Below are positions 23,031 to 33,768 of a DNA stretch of 64,000 nucleotides, piece by piece. Below the pieces are notes generated by a model. It made no database searches, was not told where the DNA came from, and saw only the letters and a list, made by a program, of their open reading frames with translations. Source of the stretch: Aquatica leii (Eukaryota > Arthropoda > Insecta > Coleoptera > Lampyridae); contig CM069435.1 of the NCBI GenBank assembly GCA_035610365.1, forward strand, positions 18,899,123 through 18,963,122, written 5' to 3'. The position numbers and the translations under genes were made by a program. Every line of letters starts with the position of its first letter. Within the stretch, counting starts at the first letter, position 1.

Positions 23031-23215
23031 TTCAAATTTTTAAATTAAGAAAAGCTAGATGGCGTTTTATAACCATTACATGTAAGTAGAAGATTTTTAT
23101 TTTATTGAAATCGCTAAAAGCGTAACAATAACGACGATGTGAAGTTAAATTAAAAAAAATTACTTGCGATTCTACTAAAACTAAACTACTCACAGCGGAA
23201 GTCAAACGGATAATG
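23031..23215. other. Spacer between LTR elements
   Basis: AT-rich; contains CGCTAAAAGCGTAA (near 23107), a word also present at 21043. No gene seen. Confidence 0.35.
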
Positions 23216-24215
23216 TGTTATGTTAAAAGCTAAAAAAAAATTATTTTTGGAAGGCCCACTTTCCGCTATATTGCTGAGACGTCGAAAAGTTTTGACATCG
23301 TAGTTCGATAAAAAAAAATCATCTATCCTGTGACAGTGAAATAGGTCGGACATCATGTGGAGATAGTAAAACTGATTTATTTATTGAAAAAATTTTCATG
23401 ATGACGTCACGTCACTTGCGTTGAAGATATCGAATTCTAACCAAATTGGAGGACTGAAGTAATATAAATTAACTTGAGGGAAACTCGGCCTATTTGATTT
23501 GTTTTTATTGATCGTATGAACCAAGAGAAATTTACTTGTGATAACACCGTATGTATGGTTTTGTTTATTTCAGCTAATTTTAGAAATTTCCGATGGATGC
23601 CGCTAGCTAGTCGCATTCTTCAAAGAAAAACTAAACTGTAAGTATTACACTCCTTATTTTAATTCTTTGTATATACGCGGTCAGTCGATTACACGAACAA
23701 CTGGACGTACCTAGCAGGTTGTTATCCCAATTATATACAATTGTTCTGCTGTGTCACATGTTATTAAACGATGCGCTCTAGTTCTCTGAATCATCGAGAT
23801 TTGCATATTTGTGTTATAATTTACAAACTTAAATTTATATATTATTGGGATGTAAAAATTAGGCCGACAAGTTTAATTTGTTGTACGATGTGTTGCCCAA
23901 CCTAAGGAGACTTATTACAACCACGATTTTCTGTGATATTCACTTACATTCTAGCGGATGATCGCACTTATGTAAATTCTCTTGACGAACTTTTCTGTCT
24001 GTGATAAAATAAATATACTCGTTATTACAACTTCTGTTTTGTTATTTGTTCTATGACAGTTTTGGGTAGATTTATACAGTGTCTCCCACTCTAATCTTTC
24101 ATTGTTTTGACGTTTTTTAAAATTTGTTTTATAATTTAGCACCACGAAGCTTACAATCTCCAAGTTAAACAGAGTTAGTATCTGATTTAAGTTATAAAAT
24201 AATTCAACAACAACA
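23216..24215 (+). repeat. 5' LTR of family B
   Basis: Homologous over its length to 28127-29799 (minus the nested 497-bp LTR) and, inverted, to 52869-53896 and 59526-60660. It ends CAACAACA two bases before the primer-binding TGG. Confidence 0.82.
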
Positions 24216-24217
24216 TT

Positions 24218-24237
24218 TGGCGCCCAACGTGAGGCTC
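24218..24237 (+). promoter_or_regulatory. Primer-binding site of family B
   Basis: TGGCGCCCAACGTGAGGC begins three bases after the LTR end. The TGGCGCCC core resembles the lysine-tRNA-type primer sites of retroviruses and LTR retrotransposons. The tRNA identity is an inference. Confidence 0.7.
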
Positions 24238-24866
24238 GATTTCGTGTGTGCGATCATAATTCGTTTTATTTTTATTGGTTTTTCTACTTATTGAATGTCT
24301 TTAGTGGGTTCGATGTACTCAAAGTTTTGCTTCGTTGACTTACTTATTTGTTTTGGCTGTTTTTTAGTGGTACGCTGGCTTAACTTGCTTTAGTTCTCGA
24401 GTCATTTTTTTTGTTTAGGTTAGTGGGTTTCTAGTCAGACACGTGTTGGTGGATTTCTGCTTTAATTAATTTCTTGTTTTAGATTTTAACGTATTAGCTA
24501 TGTATTCTTCAGATAAAGAACTACCACTTCTTACTTCCTTGGACTCAGAAATGAGATTCGCGAATTAAAACGTGATTTTTTCTGTCGAAGATCGTTCTGT
24601 ACTTATTGAGTTTTTTATTCGTATTGACGAATTGTTCGTCTCGTGGTTTCTCGCATTACCAACTTTTTCTATCAGCTTTTGAGGTTTTGTCTGGCAAAGC
24701 TTTTCTTGTTTTTAGAACGAACCGAAATTCTTTACATTTGTGGAATTACATTGCTGCTCTGTTCAAGTCTGTGTTTTTGTTTTTGGATTATAATAAGTGC
24801 TTAATAAATACTATTTGCAGTTGTACGATGGGAGCTAACGAATCAATCGGTACGTACGTTACTAGT

Positions 24867-26036
24867 TCGTTTTTTCTAATATTTTTTATAAATATAAAAA
24901 AAAAAAATATTAGAAAAACGAAAAGCCCGAAATCTACCTACCCATCTTCTTTTCATAGACCTAGAAAAAGCCTACGATTCAGTGCCCTTGAAAAGTATGT
25001 TTAATATATTGACGAAAGTTGGCCTTAGTAATAAATATGTTAGAGCAATATATAACATCTACAAAAATGCACAAAGCGCGATAAAGACTGGCAGCGAAAT
25101 ATCACCACCTTTTCAAATAACTAAAGGTTTAAAACAGGGATGTTGTCTATCACCTACACTATTTAAAATATATTTGCAAGAAGCATTATTAGAATGGACG
25201 AGAAAGTGTGCAGGGATGGGTATAAAATTTGATGAGAGATGCCTAACAACTCTATTCTTCGCGGATGATCAAGTACTCATTGCAAACTGCAAAGAAGACC
25301 TAGATTATATGCTGAGAAAACTGAAAGAAGCATATGAAACATGGGGCTTGAACATCAACATGAAGAAAACAGAATATCTTAGAGTTGGGGATGAAGGAGA
25401 GGATGATCCAGATTTGGAATTAAAGAATATAGCACAATGTGAGGGGTTTAAATACCTGGGAAGTATAATTTCAAATAAAGGATCATCAGAGAAAGATATA
25501 GCGTATAGGACTCAACAGGGGAAGAAATGCATCGGAATGTTAAATCCTTTACTATGGTCCAACCATATAAGAATTCAAACAAAAATGACAATCTACAAAA
25601 CAATTGTAGAACCAATATTGACGTACGGAGCAGAATGTTGGCAATTGAAAGAAAAAGATAAACGAAAAATAAATGCGGTAGAAATGGATTATTTGAGACG
25701 GTCGTGCAGAATATCAAGACAGGAGCACATCCAAAATGAACAAATAAGAAGAAGGACACGAAGAGTTCACACAACAGTAGAAAGAGTAGAAACTAGGCAG
25801 CTAGTCTGGTATGGTCATGTAAAAAGAATGACCGATGATAGGTGGCCAAAGAGAGCTCTAGAATATATTCCCCCTAGTAGGAGAAGAAGAGGAAGACCAG
25901 CTCAAACTTGGATGAGCGGGATAGTGGACACAATGAGAGATAGGGCGATCCAGGAAAATGAATGGGAAAACCGAAAGGTTTGGCGAGCGAAATGCGAGAT
26001 GCGGCAGAAGCCGTAGGATCCTCGCTACTATATATA
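24867..26036 (+). mobile_element. 5'-truncated LINE inserted in family B gag
   Basis: Flanked by a perfect 12-bp target duplication TACGTTACTAGT (24855-24866 and 26037-26048). The 3' end is a short TATATATA tail rather than poly-A, as in RTE-type elements. The 5' end is a fold-back: 24867-24888 pairs with 24895-24921. The reverse-transcriptase frame begins right after it. Confidence 0.85.
24919..26016 (+). CDS. LINE reverse transcriptase, C-terminal two-thirds, open frame
   Basis: The frame is uninterrupted to the stop at 26014-26016. Visible RT boxes: FIDLEKAYDSVP (24950-24990), GLKQGCCLSPTLF (about 25130) and the catalytic FFADDQVLIA (about 25255). Thumb and C-terminal segments follow, with a WYGHVKRM motif and a GRPAQTWMSG segment typical of the 3' ends of RTE/R4-like ORFs. 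Endonuclease and the first RT boxes are missing, so the protein is not functional alone. The intact frame and perfect duplication make this a young insertion. Clade assignment (RTE-like) is tentative. The nearest internal Met is at 24982. Confidence 0.85.
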   Translation, partial: RKARNLPTHLLFIDLEKAYDSVPLKSMFNILTKVGLSNKYVRAIYNIYKNAQSAIKTGSEISPPFQITKGLKQGCCLSPTLFKIYLQEALLEWTRKCAGMGIKFDERCLTTLFFADDQVLIANCKEDLDYMLRKLKEAYETWGLNINMKKTEYLRVGDEGEDDPDLELKNIAQCEGFKYLGSIISNKGSSEKDIAYRTQQGKKCIGMLNPLLWSNHIRIQTKMTIYKTIVEPILTYGAECWQLKEKDKRKINAVEMDYLRRSCRISRQEHIQNEQIRRRTRRVHTTVERVETRQLVWYGHVKRMTDDRWPKRALEYIPPSRRRRGRPAQTWMSGIVDTMRDRAIQENEWENRKVWRAKCEMRQKP

Positions 26037-28108
26037 TACGTTACTAGTATGCAATAACACTTTCTTTAACTGTTGGAACCGGTCTCAAAGCAAATGCAGC
26101 TCAAGATCATTAGCCGAAATCTTACACCGTTCTATCAACTTCCGTTAACGCTGATTGAGATCAAATCTATCGCTCAATTAATATCTTTAGACAACCGTTT
26201 GGAGTCGAACATCAATTCTCGTGATTCTTTTAACTTCTCAAAAGCAGAGTGACAAAGTTCAAGAGCCACCTGTAGTCTTTGCTAGCCAGACTTCTACTTC
26301 CGTCTCTTCTGATGATTCTATTACTTGTTTGATGTCGTCCTCGAGGTGATAAGCTTTAACGTTCTGTTCGTTCTCTTCTTACTTATTTCTTTCTTCTTCA
26401 GTTTTTAGGATTTTCAAGCTTACTACCGATCCTTGCTACTTAAGTTTAGCGTCTAAGGTTACTGCTTATCCTCGTCGTTTCTCTCGTTAGTGCGTTGTGA
26501 AAAATCTTATATGTAAATGTGTACGTGCTTCTTCTTCTCATACTTGCGTTTGGAAATTAGTTGTTCTATTTGACCAACACAAGCATCTAATCTACGATTA
26601 TCACATTCCATCTGGTTGTGATCACCGCAGTGCTAGGCGCACTTTGGAAGCTCTTCGGTGGCATTTCCACTGATCTCATATGAAACCTAAGGTTGCTACT
26701 GTTCTTCATGTTCGAACTCACATCGGAGCAATCTTATTAGGTCACATTGTCATGCTTTGCCAAGTACGACGAAGCTTTCCAACACTCGTGTCGCTATACA
26801 AGGTTTGCGCGTTTACATAATGATTCTTCGTTTTCTTTGGATGCAGAAGCCGTTGTTATTGCTTTTGCACTTACTCTTTCAATTGCTTCTAATTGTGCTT
26901 TATTGTCTTCTTCTTCTAATCGTTCTCTTCTACAGGGCGAAGAACGAATCAGACATTTACATCAAGCTTTATCTTTCTCTATTTCTATCTTTCCTACTTT
27001 TCATCTAGGGCTTTTCTATGTGCCCACTATTCTTCTTTCTTTGGCTCCCTTTATGGTTCGCCTTTTAAGCAATTGGTTGGGCATTGAAATGTTGGTCACT
27101 CCATTTCGTTTCTTTTACGGAGGGACCGAATCAGACACTTACATTTTGTCTTATATTTCTCCATCTGTTTCTTTACTTTTTTGTCTGATGGGTTTAGTAC
27201 GTTTTTGTTTTGTTATTTTTGGTTTGAAACTTGAGATAGATTGTAACGTCGCTTTTTGTACTCTAAGTACTTCTGCTTAGTCGACATTTTTAATGTTGTC
27301 AGTCACTGTTAAGGTATTTATTTTCTTTGGTTTCTTTTGCTCTTGGAATATTCTAATTCGTTCTTCGGCATTTACGTTCCATTGTGACATTCCAACATGA
27401 CGAACACTGACCCACGATACTTAATTAGTAAGTTAAGCTTGTTATTCTTTCTTATTCACTTACTTCATATTTTTTCTTCCTTTTTCGTTCTTTCGGTTTT
27501 GTTTGGATTTTTCTTGGATTGGTACACTTTAGTGTTTACCTTTTGGTGACTTTAAAGTTGTGACTTTGGGATTATAGATTTGTTTCTCTGTCTTTTAGGT
27601 AGTCCGAATTGTGTCGACTTTAATTAGAATCTTTATTTTTGCTTGTGATTTATTTGTTGTTTTTTTTGCTTAGATCTTTAGGGTCTGTTTGGTTTTTTTG
27701 GTGGAAGAATATTATATCGTCTGTTGACGACTGTTTAGACACAACTGTCTAAGTCTTTCTTTTTGGCGTATTTCTAAATCCGCTATTCAAGATCTGTATT
27801 TTACTTTCAAGTTTAGTTAGTTTTATGGTTGGATTTGTATCTATGGGCTGGGATTTCATGGAATTTTAGGGCGTTGTTCTTGACCGAGGTCTAAACTATT
27901 CTCTTTTCTATACTTCTTTTCTCTTGGTTTACTGATGTCGATTTTCAACGAGTATCTTTTCTGATACTTCATTTCTGTTGCTTTCTTCTTGGATTGGGTG
28001 TTATTGTGTTTGGGTTGGTTTTGGATTTTATAGTTTTGTCTTTAGCGTATGTCTAAATTTTTATTCTTGATTTTAGCTAGTGCCCACTTCGCAAGTTTTT
28101 ATGTTGCT

Positions 28109-28124
28109 GAGAGGGAGAAAGGAA
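28109..28124 (+). promoter_or_regulatory. Polypurine tract of family B
   Basis: GAGAGGGAGAAAGGAA lies directly before the 3' LTR, where plus-strand synthesis of an LTR element is primed. Confidence 0.7.
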
Positions 28125-28126
28125 TT

Positions 28127-29799
28127 TGTTATATTAAAAGTGATTTGGTATAATGTTTGCACCGTATAAGATTTATTCTCGGAACGCCTACTTCCCGCTA
28201 CATTGCTATGACGTAGAAAAGTTTTGACATCGTAGTCTAATGAAAGAAAAATCATCTATCCGGTGATAGTGAAATAAGTCGGAGATCATATAACGTTGTG
28301 CGCGCCCAACAAGACTTTTATTTCTGAGTATTCGACGTATCCATACGAGTATTAGGCGTAGTTACTATTTTCATGAAAGTTTTTATTGGGTTAAGTGTTG
28401 TTTCCTGGTTTTGTGATTTAATTTAATTCTTTCGTAATTGTCTTTAGCGGGTTTCTGGACACCTACACGTTTTCAATCGATGAGCAAACTGTAAAACTGG
28501 TTCATTTATTGGGAAAATTTCCACGATTACGTCACGTCACTTGCGCTGAAGATATCGAGTATTGAAAAAACTCTAGCCAAATTGGAGGACTCATTTAATG
28601 CGTTAATATAAATTAATCGGAGAGAAACTCGACGTATTTGATTTGTTTTTATTGATTATTTACTTGTGATAACATCGTATGTACGGCTTCGTTTATTTCA
28701 GCAAGTTTTAGAAATTTTTGAAAGGGATGCCGCTAGCTAGTCGCATTTTCCAAAGGAAAAGTAAACTATAAGTATTATTTTAATTCTTTGTATTTATGTG
28801 GTCAGCCTATCGCACTAACGACTGAACGTACACAATAGGTTATCAGGATTAACTATACTGTTTTGCTGTGTGTCACAATGCATTCTGGTTCTCTGAATCA
28901 TCGAGATTGGCATATTTGTGTTATAATTTACAAATGTAAATTCATTTCTTTTCGTAATGTAAAAATTAGATGGACATATTTAATTTGTCGTACGAAGGGA
29001 GCTTATTTCAACCACTATTGCTTTTGATATTGACCTACGTTCTAGCGTTTGATCGCACCTATGTAAATTCTGTCTACGAACTTTTTTCTCTGTGATTAAA
29101 TTGTAACGAAACGAAAATAAAGTCCATCATTTTGGAAAAAATTGAAAACAAATTTTAAAATGGTGCATAGACTTTACCGTAATCCTCGTATATCCCACCA
29201 GCGACAAAACGATCCCCGCTCTCAAACCGGCACTGAAAGAAGAAAAAAGGATATAAAAGCGGCTGCACCGTCTAGGAGGGCATCTTTCCGTCGTCGTCCG
29301 ACCGGTGTCTCTGAAGACATCTCGGACATCCCGAAAACCGCCTCCCGAACCTGAAAACTAACCGTAAGATAACCAGTAATCCCGTTAACAACCGCCACCT
29401 GTACCTGGAGCATTTGCTCAACCTGATTAAATCCTGACCTGTTATTGCAACGATCGGGACCTGCGTTTCACCTGTCGCAATAAACAGCAAATCATTTTCA
29501 CGAAGTTTCATTAATCCGTATGTATATTAGTAATTTCTCTACTTAGCTACCTAGGGTGTTGTGAACAAAATCAACATCACAACGCAGGACCGGTTACAAA
29601 ATATACTCGTAACAACGTTTTGTCATTTGTTCTATTATAGCTTTTCGTAGGTTTAAACGGTTTCTCACCCTAATCTTTGATTGTTTTGACGCTTTTTTAA
29701 TTTGTTTTATTATTTAGCACTACAACGTTTACGACCCAATCTCCGAATTAAACTGAGTTAGTTTCTGCTTTATTAAGTTACTAGCCAATTTTCGTAACA
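28127..29799 (+). repeat. 3' LTR of family B, interrupted by a solo LTR
   Basis: Homologous to 23216-24215. Shared blocks include GTTTTGACATCGTAGT near the start, ACGTCACGTCACTTGCG in the middle and ATTGTTTTGACG near the end. It is longer because of the 497-bp insert at 29102-29598 and extra sequence around 28290-28490, which is also present in the LTR at 59526-60660. Confidence 0.78.
29102..29598 (+). mobile_element. Solo LTR of a third retrotransposon family
   Basis: Begins TGTAACGAAACG and ends CCGGTTACA, with AAAT on both sides (29098-29101 and 29599-29602). Its interior has a TATA box in GGATATAAAAGCGGC near 29250 and AATAAA near 29483, so it is a + oriented LTR promoter and terminator. 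It is GC-richer than its surroundings and unrelated in sequence to families A and B. The family B LTR at 23216 lacks the insert, which confirms the boundaries. Confidence 0.85.
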
Positions 29800-29802
29800 A
29801 AT

Positions 29803-31051
29803 TAATTGGCGTAAGATCTTACTTATTTTTTATTTATGTAAGGGCAATAAAAGTATATAAACAAATAGGAAGAACATTCGATTTTGCCATGTTAAAAAAA
29901 AACAAAATTTGATGCTTAATCGTTTGTATTTTTTTAAATTTTGATTAATAACTATATAAATATTTCTTAAAAATTAACTGCAGCCAAGCATTTTATTTAT
30001 ATAATTCAACAGTTTTTATTATTTTTTTCTTATGTGTATACCTAAAAATGTATTCAAAATAAATATGTATTAAGCTGTATGAATGTACAGCAACTATGTC
30101 TAAAAATTTATCTATTTAGCAACAACTTTTAGCCTAACGTTATTTGTTATTAAAGCAACGCACGTACACATGGAATATTTGCATTGATTGCTTGAATTTG
30201 CAAGTATTCTCACTAACAAACATTTTTATTTTTTACACACCAATCTAATTACCTATTAAAAGACTATAAAACTAAATACTGTTTAGTAGAATAACGTTTT
30301 TTTTTCTTATAAAATGTACGGGTCTGATTAAAGTATAAAAAATATATTATATTAACTTAAACGATTACGAATTTACATTTGCTGTATAAACATCTTATTT
30401 TAATTCATTTTTACTTATACTTTCCGTGTTTCAATATTTTACATTTTTTTGAAGAGTGTCATAAAGTAATCGGTGTAATAAACGTCATCTAATTATTGTG
30501 TTGCTACATAAATTCCTCTTTTTTAATACAATTAAAGTGATTGTGCGTATGTATAACCTCCCATTAACATTAAATTATAAGTCAAGGATGTTTTTCCTTA
30601 CATTCATATACTGAATAGCTTACTAATGAATTAAACGTGAAGCCAAAATCGGCCATTTGCTGGGTAGACAAAGTATTACAAAAAGATTTAGTAATGGTTA
30701 CCATCTTGTGGACATCCCACGAACTACTATTAAAGAAAACTATATACAAGATGGTAGTTATCACAATATGTCGCTAACAAACTGACCAATAACAACATTT
30801 TGCCTGATATTAGAAGTAGGGATAAAAATCCTTGACATAAATGCAGTAATAAAACATAAATATACTAATCTAATCCTATTGCTTTTTTTGGTAGCAAATA
30901 AAGCTTTACCTTTACTAAAACAGTAATCTAGCTGCAAAAATCTAGCTACATTATATATTAACAATGAAAAAAATCTACAAATTCAAAACGTTTGTAAATT
31001 GATTCTACAGTTTGATATGATACTTTTAAAAATAATTATGTTACCAATCGG
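29803..31051. other. AT-rich intergenic region, 3' flank of dipeptidase
   Basis: No coding frame recognised. It would hold the 3' untranslated region of the minus-strand dipeptidase, but no clear polyadenylation hexamer lies close to the stop. A small inverted repeat (TACCATCTTGT, about 30698-30758) is present. Confidence 0.45.
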
Positions 31052-32428
31052 TCAAGAAAATTTGTAGTTGCATAGCGTGTCTTGTGGCGGAAGAGTATCT
31101 TCAATCGGTACAATAGCTGCTAACCTCCATTGGTCTCGCAACGCTTCGACCTTAGAAAAAACTCGAAGTATATTTTTTCCCGCGAGCAAAGTAATGTCTT
31201 TTAAAGACCATTCGGGATCGGAAAGAAGTTCGGCCAGTAACCGCGGATATCCGGAAACGTCTTCTAAACCATTCGGTGTCATGTTGATACCGTCGTATCC
31301 GGCTCCTATGCCAACGTGGTCGATTCCGGCTACGGTTCTAATGTGGTTTATGTGTTTAATTACATCTTGAATAGTGGCAGTTTCGTTACAACTAATAAGA
31401 TAAGTGTAGAAGTTTACCATGACGACTCCGCCGTTATGTGCAACGAGTTTGAGTATGTCGTCTGGGACGTTTCTGCTAGAATTACATATAGAATAAGCGC
31501 TCGAATGCGAAAATATTATAGGCGCTTTTGACGCATTTAGAGCAGCTTTGGCAGTGTTAACGGAAGAATGCGACAGATCGATTATCATTCCTAAACGATT
31601 CATTTCTTTGATTACGCTGTAACCAAATGGCGTTAATCCTTCAATACCCTGTGAGTTTGAACCAGAGGCCCACGACGTATCGCACGTATGCGTTATTGTT
31701 AGATAACGAGCACCCAAGTTATAAAACATTCTCAGTACAGCTAAGGAATTGCCGATGGCGTGGCCACCTTCGACGCCTATCAAAGACGCGATTTTTCCTT
31801 GCTTGTGAGTTTCTAGTATTTCGTTAGAACTTTTAACTAAAGCAAAATATTTTGAGTTCATATCCATAAGTCGTCGTATGGCATCTATTTGTTCTAACAT
31901 TAACTGTACCGCGTCAAGATGCTGGGCGCCACATGGAACGTACGCCGACCAAAATTGTGCGCCTAAATGACCTTCACGTAACCGTGGTATATCAGTTTGC
32001 GACCATCTACTCCGAATCCACGGCTCTTTATTTGAAATTTCGCTAAGATTAAACCCATTTAATTTGTTATGAACAAACTTTCTAATATTCCACGCTAAAT
32101 CGTTATGTCCGTCTATAAGAGGCGTTTCCTTTAATAAACGATGGATGATTACTAGACGTTGTTCGGGTGTTTGTTTATCAGTTTGTGGATGTAAAGCAAG
32201 AGGAAGCCCTAAACCAATGCCTAATGCTGCTACTATAATACATATTACAAGGCAAATACACCACGGATTTCGAAATGATGCTCTGCTCGACAAAGTACTG
32301 TCCGTACTGCAACTACATGAATCAAACGAATCTTGATACTCATGATAGTGATAACCTTCACTATTATAATAATGAGGCACTACATTGAACGATGCTTCCT
32401 CGTTGAAATCTTGAGGAATTGGTGGTAT
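31052..32428 (-). CDS. Membrane dipeptidase (peptidase M19), last coding exon
   Basis: Encodes a zinc dipeptidase of the renal-dipeptidase family, which hydrolyses dipeptides at the cell surface. The exon opens after a TTTTAG acceptor (32429-32430) with about 16 residues before the GTG (Val) codon at 32380. The order is a cytosolic Tyr/Ser-rich tail, one hydrophobic segment (WCICLVICIIVAALGIGLGL) acting as a signal anchor, then the catalytic domain. Numbering from that Val, metal ligands are H92 and D94 (GHNDL), E204 (VEGGH), H271 (LSHSS) and H292 (FSHSSAY); H231 and D363 match substrate-site residues. No GPI-type tail is seen, unlike vertebrate DPEP1, so a type II membrane protein is likely. 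Upstream exons are not located. The frame is intact; this is the clearest host gene here. Confidence 0.92.
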   Translation of the reverse strand: MPPIPQDFNEEASFNVVPHYYNSEGYHYHEYQDSFDSCSCSTDSTLSSRASFRNPWCICLVICIIVAALGIGLGLPLALHPQTDKQTPEQRLVIIHRLLKETPLIDGHNDLAWNIRKFVHNKLNGFNLSEISNKEPWIRSRWSQTDIPRLREGHLGAQFWSAYVPCGAQHLDAVQLMLEQIDAIRRLMDMNSKYFALVKSSNEILETHKQGKIASLIGVEGGHAIGNSLAVLRMFYNLGARYLTITHTCDTSWASGSNSQGIEGLTPFGYSVIKEMNRLGMIIDLSHSSVNTAKAALNASKAPIIFSHSSAYSICNSSRNVPDDILKLVAHNGGVVMVNFYTYLISCNETATIQDVIKHINHIRTVAGIDHVGIGAGYDGINMTPNGLEDVSGYPRLLAELLSDPEWSLKDITLLAGKNILRVFSKVEALRDQWRLAAIVPIEDTLPPQDTLCNYKFS

Positions 32429-33402
32429 CTAAAACAACACAACCTATTAATTAGTTAGTACATTAAGGTTTTTAGGTTAATTTAATTTAGTAAAATATTA
32501 TATTTAGTTACTGTCGCTTAGTTCTTATACTAAACATGGTCCTTCAAACCGAATCAATTTTTTTAAGAGTCGAATTTGTTAATTTGTTTGTATGTACCTA
32601 CATGAAAATCATACTTACTTCTATGAAGCTAGATTTTATTCAATTATTTCCTGTTAAAAGCAGTGTTTTTAATTGTTTTGTTACCTCAAGTTTCAATGCT
32701 CTAATTTAAATTGTGTAAAAAAGCATTTATAGAATTCCCGAGTTGATTAAAGAGGAATGTATAAAGAAAATCAAAACAATTTTGTATATCGATATTCTAG
32801 GTCAAACGTTCGTTCTATAAAGCTGTAATAACTTTACGGATTTTACGTCTTCTTGTATTATAAAACCGTATTTTTAGATACTTCAGTGTTTTTTTTATTA
32901 AAAATTTCTGATAGAAACAGATTTCGTATTTTAAAGATGCAGTCCGCATTGTTCGTTTGTTAAGAATGCCTTTTGAAATATTGAAAATCAACATTCAACT
33001 CAAAACTTGGATAAAACAGAATGCTTATTATGGTTACGAATATTCTTTAAAACAAAAAATGTTTTTTACTTTAATAAATTTATTGCTTAGGTGTTTAAAA
33101 TCTAAAAGTATTGGATTTTCTCTGTTTAGACGTTTGAGTTTAAAATAAATTTTTCATGTAAGGGGTTTACTTTCTTTGAGACGTTATGTTAGCCCATGTT
33201 TCATTAAATATTTATTTACTTTTACACAAAGTTGTCATTTGCTATTTTATTCATATATTATATTTTCTTTTAACATAAACTAGACGTATTATTTATTTTC
33301 TTTACTGAATTGTTTGTTGCAGATTGCTTTCATTGCAAATGGAAATTCGTGCAAATGCAAAGCAAAAGGAATCTGGATTTATGCATATAATTATTTAGCT
33401 AC
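32429..33402. other. Intron or upstream region of the dipeptidase gene
   Basis: Begins with the acceptor of the dipeptidase exon (minus strand). It is AT-rich, and no further exon was recognised by eye. Confidence 0.45.
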
Positions 33403-33768
33403 TTAACCTCTTAATTGCTGATGCCGTATATATCCGTTATGGGCAATCAACTTTCGTAGCGCTTATGACGTATATATCCGCATTGTAGAAAATGGAGTGA
33501 AACATAATGTATATGACGTATTTGCCCGCCTGGAGCGATGTATATATTCGTTAACTCATGTTCTATTAGATCAGTGTGGCACACGCCTTTCTAGAGTTGG
33601 CATTACAAGATGTGGTCATATTTATATGCTTCGAGCACGTGTTTCTGTATATGTTATTTGCGACTCTTTTTCAGCAGAAATTGCGATTGTTTCTTGGAAA
33701 TAGATTACGTAAATATTGGATTCATGATTATTTGCATGATATTAATCGTTTTCATAATTTGATCAGCT

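Larger units (their letters stand above)
24500..26270 (+). pseudogene. Family B gag-like capsid frame, interrupted by a LINE
   Basis: In shifting frames this reads like a capsid: FSVEDRSVLIEFFIRIDELF, then FLSAFEVLSGKAFLVF and LFLDYNKCL near 24600-24800, then GANESIGTYV. The LINE fragment interrupts here, and sequence resumes at 26049 with QMQLKIIS-like residues near 26100 (in another frame). The pattern matches the capsid part of LTR-retrotransposon Gag, which forms the particle. Stops are frequent. The downstream frame 26747-27280 is open but unrecognised. Confidence 0.55.
23216..29799 (+). mobile_element. LTR retrotransposon, family B, with two nested insertions
   Basis: A 1,000-bp 5' LTR (23216-24215) starts TGTTATGTTAAAAG. 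It is followed by TTTGGCGCCCAACGTGAGGC, a typical tRNA-type primer-binding site. A purine tract (GAGAGGGAGAAAGGAA, about 28109-28124) precedes the 3' LTR (28127-29799), which starts TGTTATATTAAAAG. The flanks are AATG and AATT, a possible 4-bp duplication with one mismatch. The internal region holds a broken gag-like frame and a LINE fragment; no protease, RT or integrase is recognisable. The 3' LTR carries a foreign solo LTR. Confidence 0.8.

Noticed and set aside
26747..27280. 177-codon + strand frame in family B
   Set aside because: No motif recognised; T-rich composition gives hydrophobic residues by chance. Not called as a gene, though it lies where pol would be expected.
30698..30758. 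Inverted repeat TACCATCTTGT as a MITE
   Set aside because: Arms only 11 bp, with no target duplication or family resemblance.
32378..32380. GTG as start codon of the dipeptidase
   Set aside because: The frame continues upstream without a stop to a splice acceptor at 32429-32430; GTG starts are not expected in a nuclear gene.
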